Assembly (NCBI GenBank): GCA_022749755.1
Contig: CM040444.1
Location: 11,636,274 to 11,700,273 of the forward strand
Reading direction: 5' to 3'
Origin: Azadirachta indica
Lineage: Eukaryota > Streptophyta > Magnoliopsida > Sapindales > Meliaceae
DNA: 64,000 nucleotides
A model generated the notes under the pieces. The model was given only the letters and a program-made list of their open reading frames with translations. It was not told the origin of the DNA and made no database searches. A program made the position numbers and the translations under genes. Of this stretch, positions 25,085-38,600 are shown piece by piece. The stretch's first letter is position 1. Each line of letters begins with the position of its first letter.

Positions 25085-25440
25085 AATCAAGGATAGCGGT
25101 GTCGTGGGCCAAAAAGGAATTACACAAGAAGGATGTATATGTTTGTGGGGGCAATTTGTCCATGTTTAATGGAGGGTTTGAGGTTGTTCATCCTTCGCCT
25201 TATTGGTTGATGTAGTTGGGAAAAGCTTGTCTTCCTCTAACGTTCACGAACCCCTCTTCAACCCTGCCTTGCTGCAACACATCAATGGATTCCTCATCTC
25301 TCATCTTCTTCTTCTTCTTCTTATGAATCTAACTGAGTATAAGGATTCCTCATCTTCTTCTTCTTCTTTTGAAGAGATTGGATGATGATGATGACGAGAT
25401 TGGATTATCATGATCCTGATCATGATGATATAGTCATAAT
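25085..25440 (+). other. low-complexity open segment with TTC runs
   Basis: The segment 25203-25385 is open and encodes mostly Leu and Ser runs from two CTT/TTC microsatellites (about 25305-25322 and 25350-25370). A near-palindrome ATCATGATC-CT-GATCATGAT lies at 25406-25426. No recognised domain. It may be the start of a lost gene, but the frame is probably only simple repeat. Confidence 0.3.
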
Positions 25441-25849
25441 AACAATAATAATAGTTCATTTGTTCATTTTATTTCATTAATTAATTTTCCGAGTTTGCCT
25501 TATTTACTTTCTAAGGTGTTTATTTAATATCAATATATAATTAATTTACTTTTGCCAATAATATATTCGATGCTTATTATACATATATAGGGTTAATTTT
25601 GTATGTTTACTATATAAGAGTTAATTTCGTCTTTGTAGGCAAATCTTAACTGTAATAAAGGCAAACACATCGTTTCATCGTTTCTCTTAAAGATAGCAGT
25701 AATTTGCTATTAACTTTTCAACATTTTAAATTATTTCTGAAGATTATTAATAAATCTAAAAGTAAAAATAAAAATAACGCTTTAAATCAAAATACTAAAA
25801 TGAATTTGGGTAAATTAATATGTTCAAACGTTTCGAACCCTCTTTTTTA

Positions 25850-26640
25850 ATTATTTTCTTGGTAATAAGTAATAATCATAAAAATTTTAAATAAAATATT
25901 TATAATATTTTATTTAATATATATATATTTATAAATTATATTATTTTCATTATATTTTCTTAAAAAAATTATCAAACACATAATTACATATTTGTTACAA
26001 ATAAAGATAATCAAAATTTTCTATTAAATTTAATTCATCTATTATAATTTTTTTTTTGTCTTTTTTGTCACAAAACAATTATTTAAATTTGTCTCAACTT
26101 ATTGTTAGTATTTTAATATAGATAAGGGATATTTCTATATACCCCTTGATTTTTGGAAAAAGATCATATCTTGTATTCAAATCAAAATGCTAATAATAAG
26201 TTGAAAAAATTTTAAATATTTATTTTACAATAAAAGAAATAATAAATTAAAAAATATATGAATTAAATTTAGTATTGTATCAATAGAATCGATAACTATA
26301 TATATATTTATATTCTTATTTTAATAATTTAATTTAATTTAATTTTGATTAAAAAAAATTGATTATCTTTATTTATAATAAGTATAGTGTGCATTTATTT
26401 TTTTATTTATATTAATATATGCTTGATAATTTTTTAAGAAAATATAATTTAAAATATATATATAATAAATAAAATTCCATATATATTTTATCATTTTAAT
26501 TATAATATTTTAGTTCTAATATATGATAAATGTAAAGAATAAATTGTTGATTATAAGAAAATTATATGTTATTTTATTATTTTATCAACATAACTCAAAT
26601 GATAATATACTAAAAATTCAGACGAGATATATTAGTATTT
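25850..26640. mobile_element. family S element with inverted arms (MITE-like)
   Basis: The left arm 25850-26040 is the reverse complement of the stretch from about 26270 to 26480, with about 230 bp between. Non-coding. The part near 26520-26560 is an uninterrupted version of the site that carries family R copy 1 at 1496. Confidence 0.5.
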
Positions 26641-26699
26641 CTTCAAAGCTCAAGTATCTAGCAATCTTTATGTAAACTTACGAGAGCATCCTACCTTTC

Positions 26700-28557
26700 T
26701 TCAAAATTTAGGAGGTAAATAAGAATATCCCAAAAGTTGGTTTTAGGTACATATATAGTCCCACGTAATAGGATTAATTTAGATTTATTTCTATTTTTTA
26801 TTCACAAATCCTAACTCTCTCCCAAATTTTTGTAGGTTATCGATACGCTCCCTCTGGTTATCTAATATTGTAAAACGTATCTGATTCAAGAATAAGATTG
26901 CAATTAAGTAATATCAAACAATAAAAAAATTCATATTTTTTTGCTTTTCATTTCTTTTTTATTTTCTCTCCTTTCCTCAACTCCAATTACCCAAAATCAA
27001 ACTTAATTCTAACAAATATAACACCCAGATCAAAGTACTTTATAATTATAATAATTAAACCAACCAATTCAATTAAAAAGGAAAAAAAAAAAAAGAGAAT
27101 TCATTGTAAGCTTCCTATATCTCATAATCATAAATTAAATTTAACTCCAACTAAATGTCAAAATGCAAACACAAATAGATATTTATAATAATAATCAACC
27201 AATCAATTCCACTCAAAAAGAAGAAAAAAATGAAACCAATGAAACTAATTGTTGGTACTAGAAGATGACCGCCGCCTATGTGGGGCGACCTCAGACCTAG
27301 ACAAGTGGAGGAAAGCATAGAGGTGGTTAATAGTTATTTCAAACAACAATTAACAGTGTGGAAGCCCAATAAAGACTTGAAATAAATCTGAGTGAGTACT
27401 GAAATTTGTCAATAAATAGAGTAAAGGTATGTTCCGTATTGTTGACTTTCACTTAAAAAGTTACATTGAAAAAAATGTTTGATAACACTAACTTTTTGTG
27501 AAACCTACACACTTTTCTTATTAATATTTAACATTTTAGAGCTTTCATTTTATAACAGCTATGACTTTAACGACACCTCAATCCCAAACATAACCATGTA
27601 TATATATATATATATATATTGATATAACAGCTATATAAATGAAAGTTGCAATAAGACAGACATGCTTACCATTCAAAGCTGAAAATAAGACACGTTGAAA
27701 CACAGATGGGAACAAATAAATAAGACAGACAATTAGATCCATAATGCATCAGTTCAAACCTGAAATTATTAATTCACAAGTAAATTCCAGAACCAAGTGA
27801 TAATGGCAAATGACTACAAAATGCATTACAAAACTGCCAAAGTAGAGAACATCATTCCATTCCATTCCTTACAGCTACTTACTTTTTGCAGAAGATATCA
27901 CAGAAGTTGGTTGGTGTCCTCAGCATTGTAAGAATGCCTGAACCATGAAATAGCTGTAAGTAGCCAAACATTTCATATCATTTCTTCTCTTTCTCCAGAC
28001 TGACGTATATGATTAGAACACCAAATATATTGATGGAATGCATTAACGGGTCTAATACCAAACAGATATGAGACAGGTAAATGTCGACATTCTATCTAGT
28101 CTAAAAATGCCGAAGACAATGAAAGGGATAAACCATATTCCTGTTGAATTGAAGAATACTTGTGATACTAAGTTAAAGTAGCAATAAAAAACTCAACTGA
28201 GTTTATTCCACATCAATTAACTGAATAATAAAAACCACATCAAAGGACTAAAAAGACCTGTAGTTATAATACCTACAACTTATGGTAGCGAAACTAATTA
28301 TTGAAATAGGAACACACATAAATAAAGGCCGCAAAAAATAAAATAGAACTCTCCTATATAACAAATAAGATAGAACTTTCCTAAACTTTTATAAATTTTG
28401 ATTTGACTGACAACTCCAGTCCTACAGTTTCTGCTAGAAATTATGAGAAAGGAATGCCCATATTCTAATATGAATACGGTAAATTCTGAGGAAGGAAATG
28501 GAATTAAAAAAGAAAAATACAATGTGCTTAAATATGAGTGCATATATACACAAATAC
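26700..28557. other. intergenic DNA and 3' flank of the trihelix gene
   Basis: No gene was recognised. A (TA)n run lies at about 27599-27620. The segment adjoining 28557 should hold the 3' untranslated region of the trihelix gene; no single poly(A) signal could be chosen. Confidence 0.4.
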
Positions 28558-29763
28558 CTAAGCTGCTGAATTGTAATCAGCCCTCATTTTCTTGTACTTA
28601 AGTTCCATTGCCATCCGCTCATTCTCAATTTTCAGATGCTCGTTCTCCAATCTCATCCTGTTTATATGTCTGTCTTGCTTCCAGCAAATACTCTGCCACT
28701 TGAACCTCTGGTTCTCTAGCTTGAGCATTTGGGCCTTCACCTGTAACTTCTGCAATTTTAATCTACATGATCGAAATCCCATCCATTGCTGCCACAGTCC
28801 ATCTATGTTGCCGCCCTCAGGTTGAACGTTACCTAAATCAGTACTGACATACTGTGGATGATGCTCTAATGTTTCATTATGGTCTAAAAATTTCATGTTG
28901 GTATTGTCAGTTTCAACGTATTGAGCATCAGCTAAGGCATCTTGATCTTTTTCATCAAAATAATCATCCTTAGACCATCTTGAATGAGGCTCAGAAAGAT
29001 GTTTCTTCCTCAGAGCCAACTGCAAGGACCTCTGCAAATCTGGATCATGAGGAAGATACAGTTGATTGCCATTATGATATGAGCACATCTCCTTAAAAAA
29101 CAGTTGTTTTGAGCTCAAAATTTTCCGTACATTCTCCTTTGTCTTCTCTGATATATTTATTTCATCCAAGAGCTCTGGGTTCTCCACAACCTTGCAAGAA
29201 GTGCCTCTCCCAAGAACATCATTGAGTCTCTTATAACTTTTGTTTAGATTATTGAACTTGTCCTCACATTGCTGAGGTGATACATTATAACCCCTCTCAA
29301 CCATGACCTTTGAGACAAGTTTCCATTTTCCTATCTTTTGCAAGAGTGAAGACTCATTTTTACCATTGGCAACATTGGACAAAGCAAATTGGCGCATGTA
29401 AGAAACGGCAGAAATCAAAAGCTTCACCATCTTTTCAGTCCATTTAATACGCTGCCATGGCGACCCTACCCCCTCACCAACATCATTATGCCCATCAAAT
29501 CCAGGAACAGCACAATTCAATATCAACTTCTTTCCTCTCTCATCCTTGTCATAATCAATAAAGGAACCTGGTTTGCCCTGCATATATTGTACCCTTAAAG
29601 GGAAAACACTTCCAATTTGTGGTTCAGCTGCAGAACTAGATTGGTAAAACTTTGGATCTTGCTGCTGACGAAGCTGAATTTCTCCTTCCAAGTCTTGAAA
29701 ATCATACAGTTCTCCCGTAATCATACCATCAGCTAATGATGATTTGCCTTCCATTGTTGTCAC
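28558..29763 (-). CDS. trihelix (Myb/SANT-like) transcription factor, single coding exon
   Basis: 401 residues, uninterrupted. Residues about 103-183 form the trihelix DNA-binding domain: WQRIKWTEKMVKLLISAV opens the first helix, GKWKLVSKVMVERGYNVSPQ holds the second tryptophan, and CEDKFNNLNKSYKRL is the third helix. The C-terminus, about 332-392, is a long charged helix (KLENQRFKWQ, RLENEHLKIENERM) that should form a coiled coil for dimerisation. The overall layout resembles plant trihelix proteins of the At1g21200/At1g76870 type, which act in the nucleus as DNA-binding regulators; that closer assignment is from memory. The middle is acidic and unstructured. The start is the first ATG of the open frame, with a second Met at residue 4. 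No defect was seen. Confidence 0.88.
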   Translation of the reverse strand: MTTMEGKSSLADGMITGELYDFQDLEGEIQLRQQQDPKFYQSSSAAEPQIGSVFPLRVQYMQGKPGSFIDYDKDERGKKLILNCAVPGFDGHNDVGEGVGSPWQRIKWTEKMVKLLISAVSYMRQFALSNVANGKNESSLLQKIGKWKLVSKVMVERGYNVSPQQCEDKFNNLNKSYKRLNDVLGRGTSCKVVENPELLDEINISEKTKENVRKILSSKQLFFKEMCSYHNGNQLYLPHDPDLQRSLQLALRKKHLSEPHSRWSKDDYFDEKDQDALADAQYVETDNTNMKFLDHNETLEHHPQYVSTDLGNVQPEGGNIDGLWQQWMGFRSCRLKLQKLQVKAQMLKLENQRFKWQSICWKQDRHINRMRLENEHLKIENERMAMELKYKKMRADYNSAA

Positions 29764-32700
29764 AAAAGAGACGTTAAAACCAAACCTTCATAAAAATTCG
29801 CTTCCAAATTCAATAAAACTGGATTCCTTCCTTCATCACAGATCCACTACACACAATTCAAGGACTTATAGACAAATCAACCAACGTAATGCCTGGCTTC
29901 AAATCACAAAACTAAAGAATCAGTATCATTTCTGGAATCTTTATGGCTCTATCTCCATGGAAATTCAACCAACAAGGCTTAAATCAATGGAAAAAGACAT
30001 TCAAAGAGCATACTCAAGAAAGAACCCGAGTTTAAACCAAACCCACAAACTCATTTCTTATTTTTGGCATTTGAAATAAATTTACAAACTGAAATGAAAT
30101 ACAAATATTAAATTCTAGAACAAACATTAAAAGACAGAAAAGGACTTATCTGGCACTAAAAGCAAACAACCATTTTACCATGAGACAGTTTCTCTCTCTT
30201 GATTATAATGATCCAACTCAGATCAGAGAGCCCCCAGCAAAGTTTGGGCCAGATTTGTAATTTGGACAATCCGACAAATAAAAATGAAACGCACAAAAAC
30301 ATAGCTTTCTTTAAGCAGGCATGTATTTCTCTAGCTTTGGTTTTAGCGTAGACATAGACACTCGGACATTGTCCCACTTGTCGGTTTAACTAAAGTAAAT
30401 AGCTAACTACAACTCACACAAAATCTGCCAGGATTACGTAAAAACCTGAACTACAAACATGTAGAAATCGGTGATTTGCAGCAATCATTTTATAAAGCTG
30501 CAAGTCTCAGAAATTTTTGAAGGGTTTTAATTAAGTTGGTAGCTAAATCTAATATTATTGTTATCTGCAAATTTAATGATTAACCATTGTAATAGGCATG
30601 AAGTTGATTTTGCAATGAATAGGATATTACTTACTATAGAGTAATTTTCTGGCATAGTTATTACTTAGTTTAGTTGGTGAATTAAATGAATAATTAAGGA
30701 ATTTATGATGACTGTTCTCACAGGTGTCAACATTAAAAACTTTTCAAAAATTGAAAAACATTTTACCAAAAAATAACAAAAAAAATTAGCATCTTACAAT
30801 TATTCATTCACTTCAAAAACATTGTGCCCACATATGTTTCTCACAACTGATCATATTAGGTTCAAACATTCCAGCCATTCTTGATTTTATAAGTTTATTA
30901 GGCTACATTCTTTTATTAACTAATAATATTAAAATGCTTTCATCTCTTTCATAATTGTTCTTAAGTTGAAAAAACTTAAAAGTCATTAGTAATTTTACAA
31001 ACAATGAGCTATATATGTACATAATTTCATGCCACCAGAGTAAATATTCCCATTAAGATCTTGGCTCCTGAAAAGGTTAAAAATCATTTCTTGCAAACAA
31101 GACTGCTGACACTTTGACTCTGGCCCCGAACATCAACACAAGTGATAAAACAGCAGCAGCAAAATGCTAGTACTCTCTCCAATATATATCTTCAAGCATA
31201 TTTTCTACTTTCTACGTACTGCCCATAGTTTATGCATAATTATGTAAGTTAGAGATGCTAAAGAAATCTTTAGGCTATAATAGAAATGAGGTTTTTTCCT
31301 TTTTCTTCCCTTTAGGGGTCTACAAGCAATAATAAAATACAAACGCAGGGATAAGTATACATTCCAAAACCCCATAAACTAGTAGTAAAAGCTAGGACTT
31401 TCAGTTGGACATGATCTCAGTAACACTACCAGAAAAAAATACGGTAACATTTAATGACACTCATAATCACTGCCCAGTAGTATCATAACAACATTTCTTC
31501 AAATCTCAAAAATCATGAAGCAAGAGCATGAAGAATGCCCATCAATCAAAAGTTTTCCAAAAAAGTTAAAAGTAAACTGTATCACGAGGTTTAACTTATC
31601 ATCATGCAAAAAGATCCAAATTCATAACCAAAAAAGCATGTTACAGTGAGGATAAATAAAAAGTATGCTACACAAAATAAAATAATACTAAACTGATTCC
31701 ATTCATGGATCAATCCTCTAAACTTCCATTTACAAGCACTGTTCTGACTCTCCTCTTGAAGCAATTATTCAATGCTGTTGATGCATTGCTTCTTACTGAA
31801 ACTTGGGGATCCAACATAATTAACTAGTGATACCTTTTCTTCATGTCAAAAAAGGTACATGCTCTGTGAGCATTTAAGAGCTCCTGGATTCAAACACCCT
31901 CATGCTTCTATCAAAATTCTTTGCATGTACTACTTTTAGGAGAGAATGGTTATTCTGGAATGCATGAAACCTTGCCTTCAAACAATTAGTTTTAGATTAC
32001 AGTGCCTCCTTCGCTTTAGTACTTATCATAGTATGGAAGGACCATTTGAAAACTAGGCTAGCAGAAACATCCTCTTTGATCCATTCTTTCACAAATATTC
32101 AAGTAATCATGGGGTAACTGATAAATCCTAAAGCATCTGTCCAAGATCTTTTTCTTATTTCTTTTGTTATGATTTCTACAGCATAGTCCAACAGATACTG
32201 ATTAAAGCCACTTTAAAAAAATGTATATTTGAGCTATAACAAAAGGTTCTTCTTCTGGATTCTTTAATTGTCTTCCAGTTCACCTATTAATTCATGGTGT
32301 CGTAGATCTTATCATCTATAAAACTGAGATCAAGGAAGGTATCAGTTAAGATGTTTGAGTTTCTTGTTTAAATGCTAGCACAAGCCAGGTATGGGGTTTT
32401 AGATTAGATTTTGCATTGTAACAAATGATAAAGAAAGAAGAACAAGGAGAAAAAAAAACATAACTACTCTAAACAAACCACAAAAATGTTCTTTGGCTGT
32501 CACTAATCAACTGTGTCTATTCTTAAAATATATTAATACTTTGTAGATTTAACTTATATGCTAGATCACGGAATCCAAAAATCTTAAATAATTAAATTTT
32601 ACCTAAAGTTATTAAAGACCAAATTAAAGATCTAATAATTAACTTTGGATTTCATATAAGACTGTAAAGTATATTGAAATAATTCCATAACTAAAACTGG

Positions 32701-33029
32701 AATGGCAACACACAAAGACCCTAATCACCACTATTGACACTTTCCCTTAGACCAGTTAACACTGCGTACAAATCAATTCAATTAACATATGTCACAGAAT
32801 GGAAAATCATAAATTATGTGAAGAATGCACAGAATATTAATAGCTAAAATCATTATTACAAGTAGGCCTATAGACACTTCTAATCTATATTTAAATGCAT
32901 TGGCAAATATACAATGAAAAAGAGTCATATGCGACATGAATTCTCATAACTCACATGAGTTTATGATTTATATCATATAGTCAATCTTGATTTGAAATGT
33001 GATAATCTAATTCTCAAAACTCATAGACT
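29764..33029. other. upstream region of the trihelix gene, unassigned
   Basis: No other gene was recognised in this 3.2-kb stretch. The part at about 29960-30190 is conserved in the decayed paralogue at 33780-34010, so it probably belongs to the transcribed leader or promoter. The segment 31750-32420 is less AT-rich but has no readable protein motif. Confidence 0.45.
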
Positions 33030-33035
33030 CATTTT

Positions 33036-34015
33036 CTAACCTCATCTTGCCAAGTTCCCTGTCTTTCTTCCAGCTAACCATTTGCCGCTTGAACAGCTGC
33101 TTCCGCAACTCAAGATCTGCGCTTATATCCTTTGATACCAAAATTTCCCTATCTCATCCTTCACCATATCCATTAAATCCAACTTCCAAAATCTTCGGGT
33201 TCTTGACAACCTTGAAAGAAACACCTCTCCCCAAAGAGCCACTAAGTGCATTACATCATTTGTTCAAATTCTTAAGCATGTCAACACCTTCACATTACAG
33301 GATAACCAATTAACCATAAACATAAAAACAAATTTCCTTCAAAACTTTTGCAAAATAAGATTATCTTCTCCCACTGGCTTCGCCATTTTCTCATCCATTT
33401 CACGTGCTGGCTGTGACAATGGAAAATTGGCATGCTTATATTCAAGAGATGTCAGCATCTGGAGACTGTACAAAATGTATATACATTGCAATTATTGTGG
33501 ATTATTTTAACAATATACCTATTGATGCTCTTGCTTTTAAGAACCTACCACAGCCATATATCAGCTAATCGAGGTTTCTTTTGATTGAAATAACACAAGA
33601 AGGTTTAAAGGAAACAAATGTAATATTATTTCTCATTCAAAATTCCCTCCCAACTCTCTAGTCTATTCCCTTCCTATAAAACATACACGTTGGGGTGAAA
33701 AACATGATTTCCATATACTTATTCTTCTTAAAGTTTTAAATAGAAAACAGAAAAACAAAACATTACTGAAGAAATTCTATGAGGATTTATCAATTATAGG
33801 GAAGTCAAGAACTTAGACAGCGGAAATCAATGGCATAACTGAGAAGATTAATAACAATAAAAATAGTAATGCAAGAGTCGACGACTCATCCAACGAATCA
33901 AACTCAAAAACCCATTTCAAATATGCAGTAATTATTCCGAATAAACACATAAAATAAGTCCAAGTAGTTAGAAGAAAACTTATCTGGCAGTAGTGCAAAA
34001 ACCAATTTCGCCGTC
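33036..34015 (-). pseudogene. decayed, internally deleted trihelix paralogue
   Basis: Three blocks match the intact gene in the same order and strand. They are the coiled-coil region (33040-33115, like 28675-28740), the segment after the trihelix domain (33170-33250, like 29160-29235), and the start of the domain (33385-33415, like 29425-29460). Upstream, 33780-34010 resembles 29960-30190, including CTTATCTGGCA. Most of the C-terminal half and the N-terminus are missing and no long frame remains. It arose by tandem duplication, not by retroposition, because the non-coding upstream part was copied too. Confidence 0.7.
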
Positions 34016-34291
34016 GCAGAAGTCTGTTGCAGTGAGAGATTATTATTTCTATTCCATTAGAACCACTTGACGAGGAAGTCCTAATGGATTTCTCATCCTA
34101 ATCAACTTCTCATCCATCCTTGCTTGCTTATGGTGATCAATTTTGTTAAAGATAGAATTTCGTATTAGTCCAATTTGTTGGAAGTATAAGAATTAAGAAA
34201 TTCTAGAGACTACAATTCTGAAATCTCCTCTCTCTCGTCTAGATTATTCTATTGCTTCTCTCCTCTACATCCCATCAGCCTTCGGCTCCTC

Positions 34292-34328
34292 ACCGCCGGA
34301 GATTGAGATCAACTACATCTCCGGCGGT
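34292..34328. other. GC-rich 12-bp perfect hairpin
   Basis: ACCGCCGGAGAT at 34292-34303 and ATCTCCGGCGGT at 34317-34328 are perfect reverse complements with a 13-nt loop, in otherwise AT-rich DNA. No role is known; it lies in a short open segment (34252-34446) without a recognised domain. Confidence 0.6.
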
Positions 34329-34986
34329 CTCCCTCATTACTTTCTTTTTTTGTTTTTGGGAAATTTGTAACATTAACCATTATTCACTCAGATTTTTAAA
34401 AATAACCAAACATATAAAACATATTACAAAAATAACCACCTCTTAATTTTTCAGACAAAATTACCCCTATCACCATTTGCAACAAAAATTATCAAATCAA
34501 TTTAGGGACCACTGAAACCCTAATTTCTATTTGTACATGAAAGTAACAACATAAGCGAAAGTTTAATCGGCGATCATTGACCTGACGGTTGATGACGGTG
34601 ATAAAGGCTAAAAAATCTGATTACTTTCACGTCGATAGCGGTAAACTTGGCCTAATATCCGTTCGCATTTCGATGACAGAGATAATTTGGGTAACTAAGG
34701 TACGAGTTTAGAAAATTTTTTTACATTAAATGTGGATTTATGGATGATTTTGGATGAATTTGTATTGGTTAATGATTTATTCATCAATTTATTAAAAATT
34801 AATCCCAAAAACCCGAACAATTGTGTGTCGTTGGCTATATAATTAAACAACTTTTATTTTGATTATTATGATACAAACTCTTTTAATTTTATTCATGATG
34901 TGATGAAAAATGAGTGTCAAATGCATGAAAATTGTGTGATGTTGATGGAAGTGGAGGTTAATTTGGAGATTGAGGGTGTGCGATGG

Positions 34987-35504
34987 TTTTGATCACAATT
35001 GCATGTGCGAAAATTTGATAGTCGTGATCAAAATTGTCGAAAGAACGTGATCAAAAGTACAGTTTCAATCACATAATTTCTTCAGTTTCGATCACATACT
35101 TTTGGTTTTAAATTGTGTTGTTGATGAAATTTGTGTGATGTTGACAATTGAGGTTGATTATTGGAGTAGATTGGGTAGTTTCGATCATATATGTATTGGT
35201 GGAAATGATAGATACGTGATTGAAATTGTGAAAATTATGTGATCCAAAGTATATATTCTCACATAATTTTCAATGTTTCGATCACATTATATTTTTCTTA
35301 TGGTTTTGATACATGGTTTCAGTTTCGATCATGTATAAGAGTTTTGATTAAATTTAGTAGTATTTTCGATCACTTAAAAAAGTATAGTAAATTTTGATCA
35401 CTATGTGTTTTGAATGTAATTGAAAGTGTTATTTCAATTTTTCCAAAAATTTATCAGTTGTTTATGACTTTCGTATATATTGGGGTTGTACTTTCGATCA
35501 TGAT
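34987..35504. repeat. cluster of TTTCGATCAC-type repeats, left of Ulp1 gene
   Basis: At least a dozen copies or near copies of TTTYGATCAY or its reverse complement occur within 520 bp. One pair forms a 26-nt palindrome at 35047-35072 around AAAGTACAGTTT. They look like the subterminal transposase-binding repeats of DNA transposons. Confidence 0.6.
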
Positions 35505-35619
35505 TTGTAGTTTTTTCTTTTTTTTGTATTCTTGATTTAGTTTATGTTTGCATTATTTGTATATATTTTTTCACTAACATATGTAACTTTTTTGTGGTTC
35601 AGGTAAAAATGATTGTTAT

Positions 35620-38600
35620 CATGACAAGAGAGTTAAAGATTTAGAAGGCTGAACATTTTTCGGCTATTGTAACCTCATTGTCAAAAGAATGGGTCTTAAA
35701 GACAGTGTAAAAGAAACTAACCTCAACATAACAAGAGTTGTTTGGGCAAACATGTTTAGGTCATTTGTTGGACATAAAAAACGTCCAATTTTCAGGCAAC
35801 CTTGTACATAATATGCTACTACACAAGGTGGTTACAGAGGAAGCAGAGAAGGAGATGTGGTTTCTAGTAGAGGACAATACCATATGTTTCTCACATATTG
35901 AGTTTGGGTTGACAATGAGGTTGACTTTGGGGCCATATCCAAGTGATACAGGTGGGTCTACAAGGTTGAGGGACATGTACTTTGGCGGGGAAGTCAGCAT
36001 AAAACTAAAGGATATGGAAAAAGCATACAAAACAATAGACTTTAAACTAATAGATGACATGGATGCAGTTAAGTTATCATTGTATGTGTTGATGAACCTG
36101 TTTCTACTTAGCTGGGGCCAATGGTATCACACCAACATGTGGATACTATAAATGGTGGATGACTTAGAGTAATTCAATTGATTTCCATAGGGGTCTGTTG
36201 TATGGCTATACATCTTCCGTTCATTGAGTAAGGCAATGAGTCGACAGTTAGCCACGTATAAGGTTAAACAAGCTCAGAAGTAAAAGAAAGGACTAAAGCA
36301 CATCAATCGATACAACCTTTGTGGGTTTTCGTACACATTTCAGGTACTTAAGTGTTCACTTTAATATTTAAGTGCGTTATATTTTAATTTAATTGTACGT
36401 TATCATGTTACTAAGATGAAACTTTATTTGCATGTAGATTTGGATGTACAAGACTATCTCTACTAATGGGTCTGAGTTAGAGGCACGCACCAATTCCTGT
36501 CTTCCTCGTATATCGAGATAGGTCATGGTAAGAAAGAACATCTGCGATGAGGATTTGAAGTCGTACATTTTCAATGATAACTTGGTACAATTTAATAATA
36601 TGTTTTCTTTCATATTTTTGATTTGTTAGGTTTGATATGTTGTATTTTGTAATAAAATTTGCTATCCTAATAATGAACAGCCCTCGTCCATCATCTGTAC
36701 AATGGAAGTCTCTTCGACAGAGCGTTTTTTGCCTTATGGTCGGGCTTTACATTTCGATGGTGCATATGGTAGTGAATATGCAGGCACTGTTCTCCCTGAC
36801 CATGTGAATGGTAATGAGTCGGCCTTATCGCTAAGGATACCACCAGTAATCTTAAAATGCTAAGTAATTAATTTATAATTTTTTGGGTTAAACTTCTACT
36901 AACTATATACTATATTGTTTTCTTAAGGAGAGGCAACGAGCAATGAGGATTCATCACCCTTCATTCTTCCAAGTCCGAGGAAAAGTAGAAGAAAGGTGAA
37001 TTTTATTGAAGTTTAGCTTCGAAAGGTGAAAATTATTAATTTTATATGATTATTAACATAGTTGCCAAACAATCTGAACTTTGTTTTGGCAGCAAGCTCG
37101 TCCTTCCTTATGTCCAAGGAGGTTCCTCAGCGTGATGACCCTGAAAAGTCTCCAGCAGGCCACAATACATTTTCGGACATGTCGTATCCAGACCCCAACG
37201 TATGTACACCGACTGTCATTATCCTAAAACAATCTGATCGCCTATTGCTCGTTGAACAACAGGTTCGAGATCTACGTGCTGATTTCCAAGCCTACATAAA
37301 AAAGCAAGAAGATATGTTGTGTCGATAGGAGGAAATATTACGGCGTCAGGAGGAGCTATTGCACCAGCAGGATGAGACTTTGACAGTGCTACTCAAAGAA
37401 TTGAATAGACGCACTCATCTGAGCCACCACAAGATCCTCAGGTGTGATTTTTGGTTGATTTGTTGGATTATTTATAGCAATGTAGATGCTATATATTGGA
37501 TATTATCGAAACAGATTATTGTAGTTGTTACGTTTTTCTATTATTTAGGTCTCAAAAGATGTAATGTCCATGGCGGTACTATTATTGAAATTGTCCTAAT
37601 GACAATGAGTTTTATTTAATTGCTTTTGTATTGTTGAGAATGTTCATTATAGAAAAGAAACCGTTTTTGAAAATTTCTATGGTTATAAGTTCATCACGTA
37701 GGTCAGGATAGTGTGCACATTGTCAATGCACCTAAAGATGTTAAAGCTTATTGCTCGCTTCCTCAGCCTCAGTCGCCTGCACAAAACAACGCGAGTCGAT
37801 ATGATCGAGAGTACAAGAAAGCCGTAGGCTAGCGGACCCTATATACAAACTTTTTCAAACGACGGGGCAGATCTTGAACTCAAGCGGTGCTAAAGGAATG
37901 GCCACAATACTCCCCAGAGTATGCTGTAGATCCGACTCGTCCAATTCTAGCAGACTTATATACAGAGTTCTTAAAGTGGATGGCTACTCCAAAGGTATTC
38001 ATTGAGACTTGCACTGTTACAATAAATGCCGCATAACTCAGCATAGTGGCAGATAAGGGACAATGGCTTGAGGATGCTGTATGTTCTAATATCTATTATT
38101 TTATTCATTTGATTTTGTTTTTGATTTCTAGCCGTGATGTTTATCCTAACCACTTTAATATGTTGCAGCATATGAACGAGTATATGCAGCTGCTTGCTCA
38201 CAGGTAAGGGGCATGCTTGCAGCAGGTGCCGCAACGTTGGACAGTTGCATCCACACATTTGTTCGTAAGTTTGATATTTTAAATTTTTTTGTAGACTTAT
38301 TGTTATATTATATAATTGACGGTTCGAATAATAATTACTTGAAATTTTATGACAGACATCACTATAAGCCGCTTGGGACTGAATTTGAATGGCGAGTTAG
38401 AGTTGGGCGCTTTTTACGCATCGACAAATCTTGAGTCACATGTGGAGCACAAACACAATATTGTCCATCGTGCATAGTGGACAGTGGATGAAGCTTATAT
38501 GTTGACCTATATCAGTTCCTCGCATTATGTAGCATGTGCAATCCATCTACGTAGTCGTCAAATTATAGTATACGACTTCTGTCCATCCGCACATTTTGAG

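Noticed and set aside
25203..25385. Open frame with Leu and Ser runs as a small protein gene
   Set aside because: The runs come from CTT/TTC microsatellites in one frame. There is no ATG in good context and no domain; it is listed only as a low-complexity segment.
28592..29598. Plus-strand open frames opposite the trihelix gene
   Set aside because: Antisense shadows of a well-supported 401-residue coding region.
34987..35504. CRISPR-like array suggested by many short repeats
   Set aside because: Repeats are too short, occur in both orientations with irregular spacing and diverge from one another; a plant transposon context explains them.
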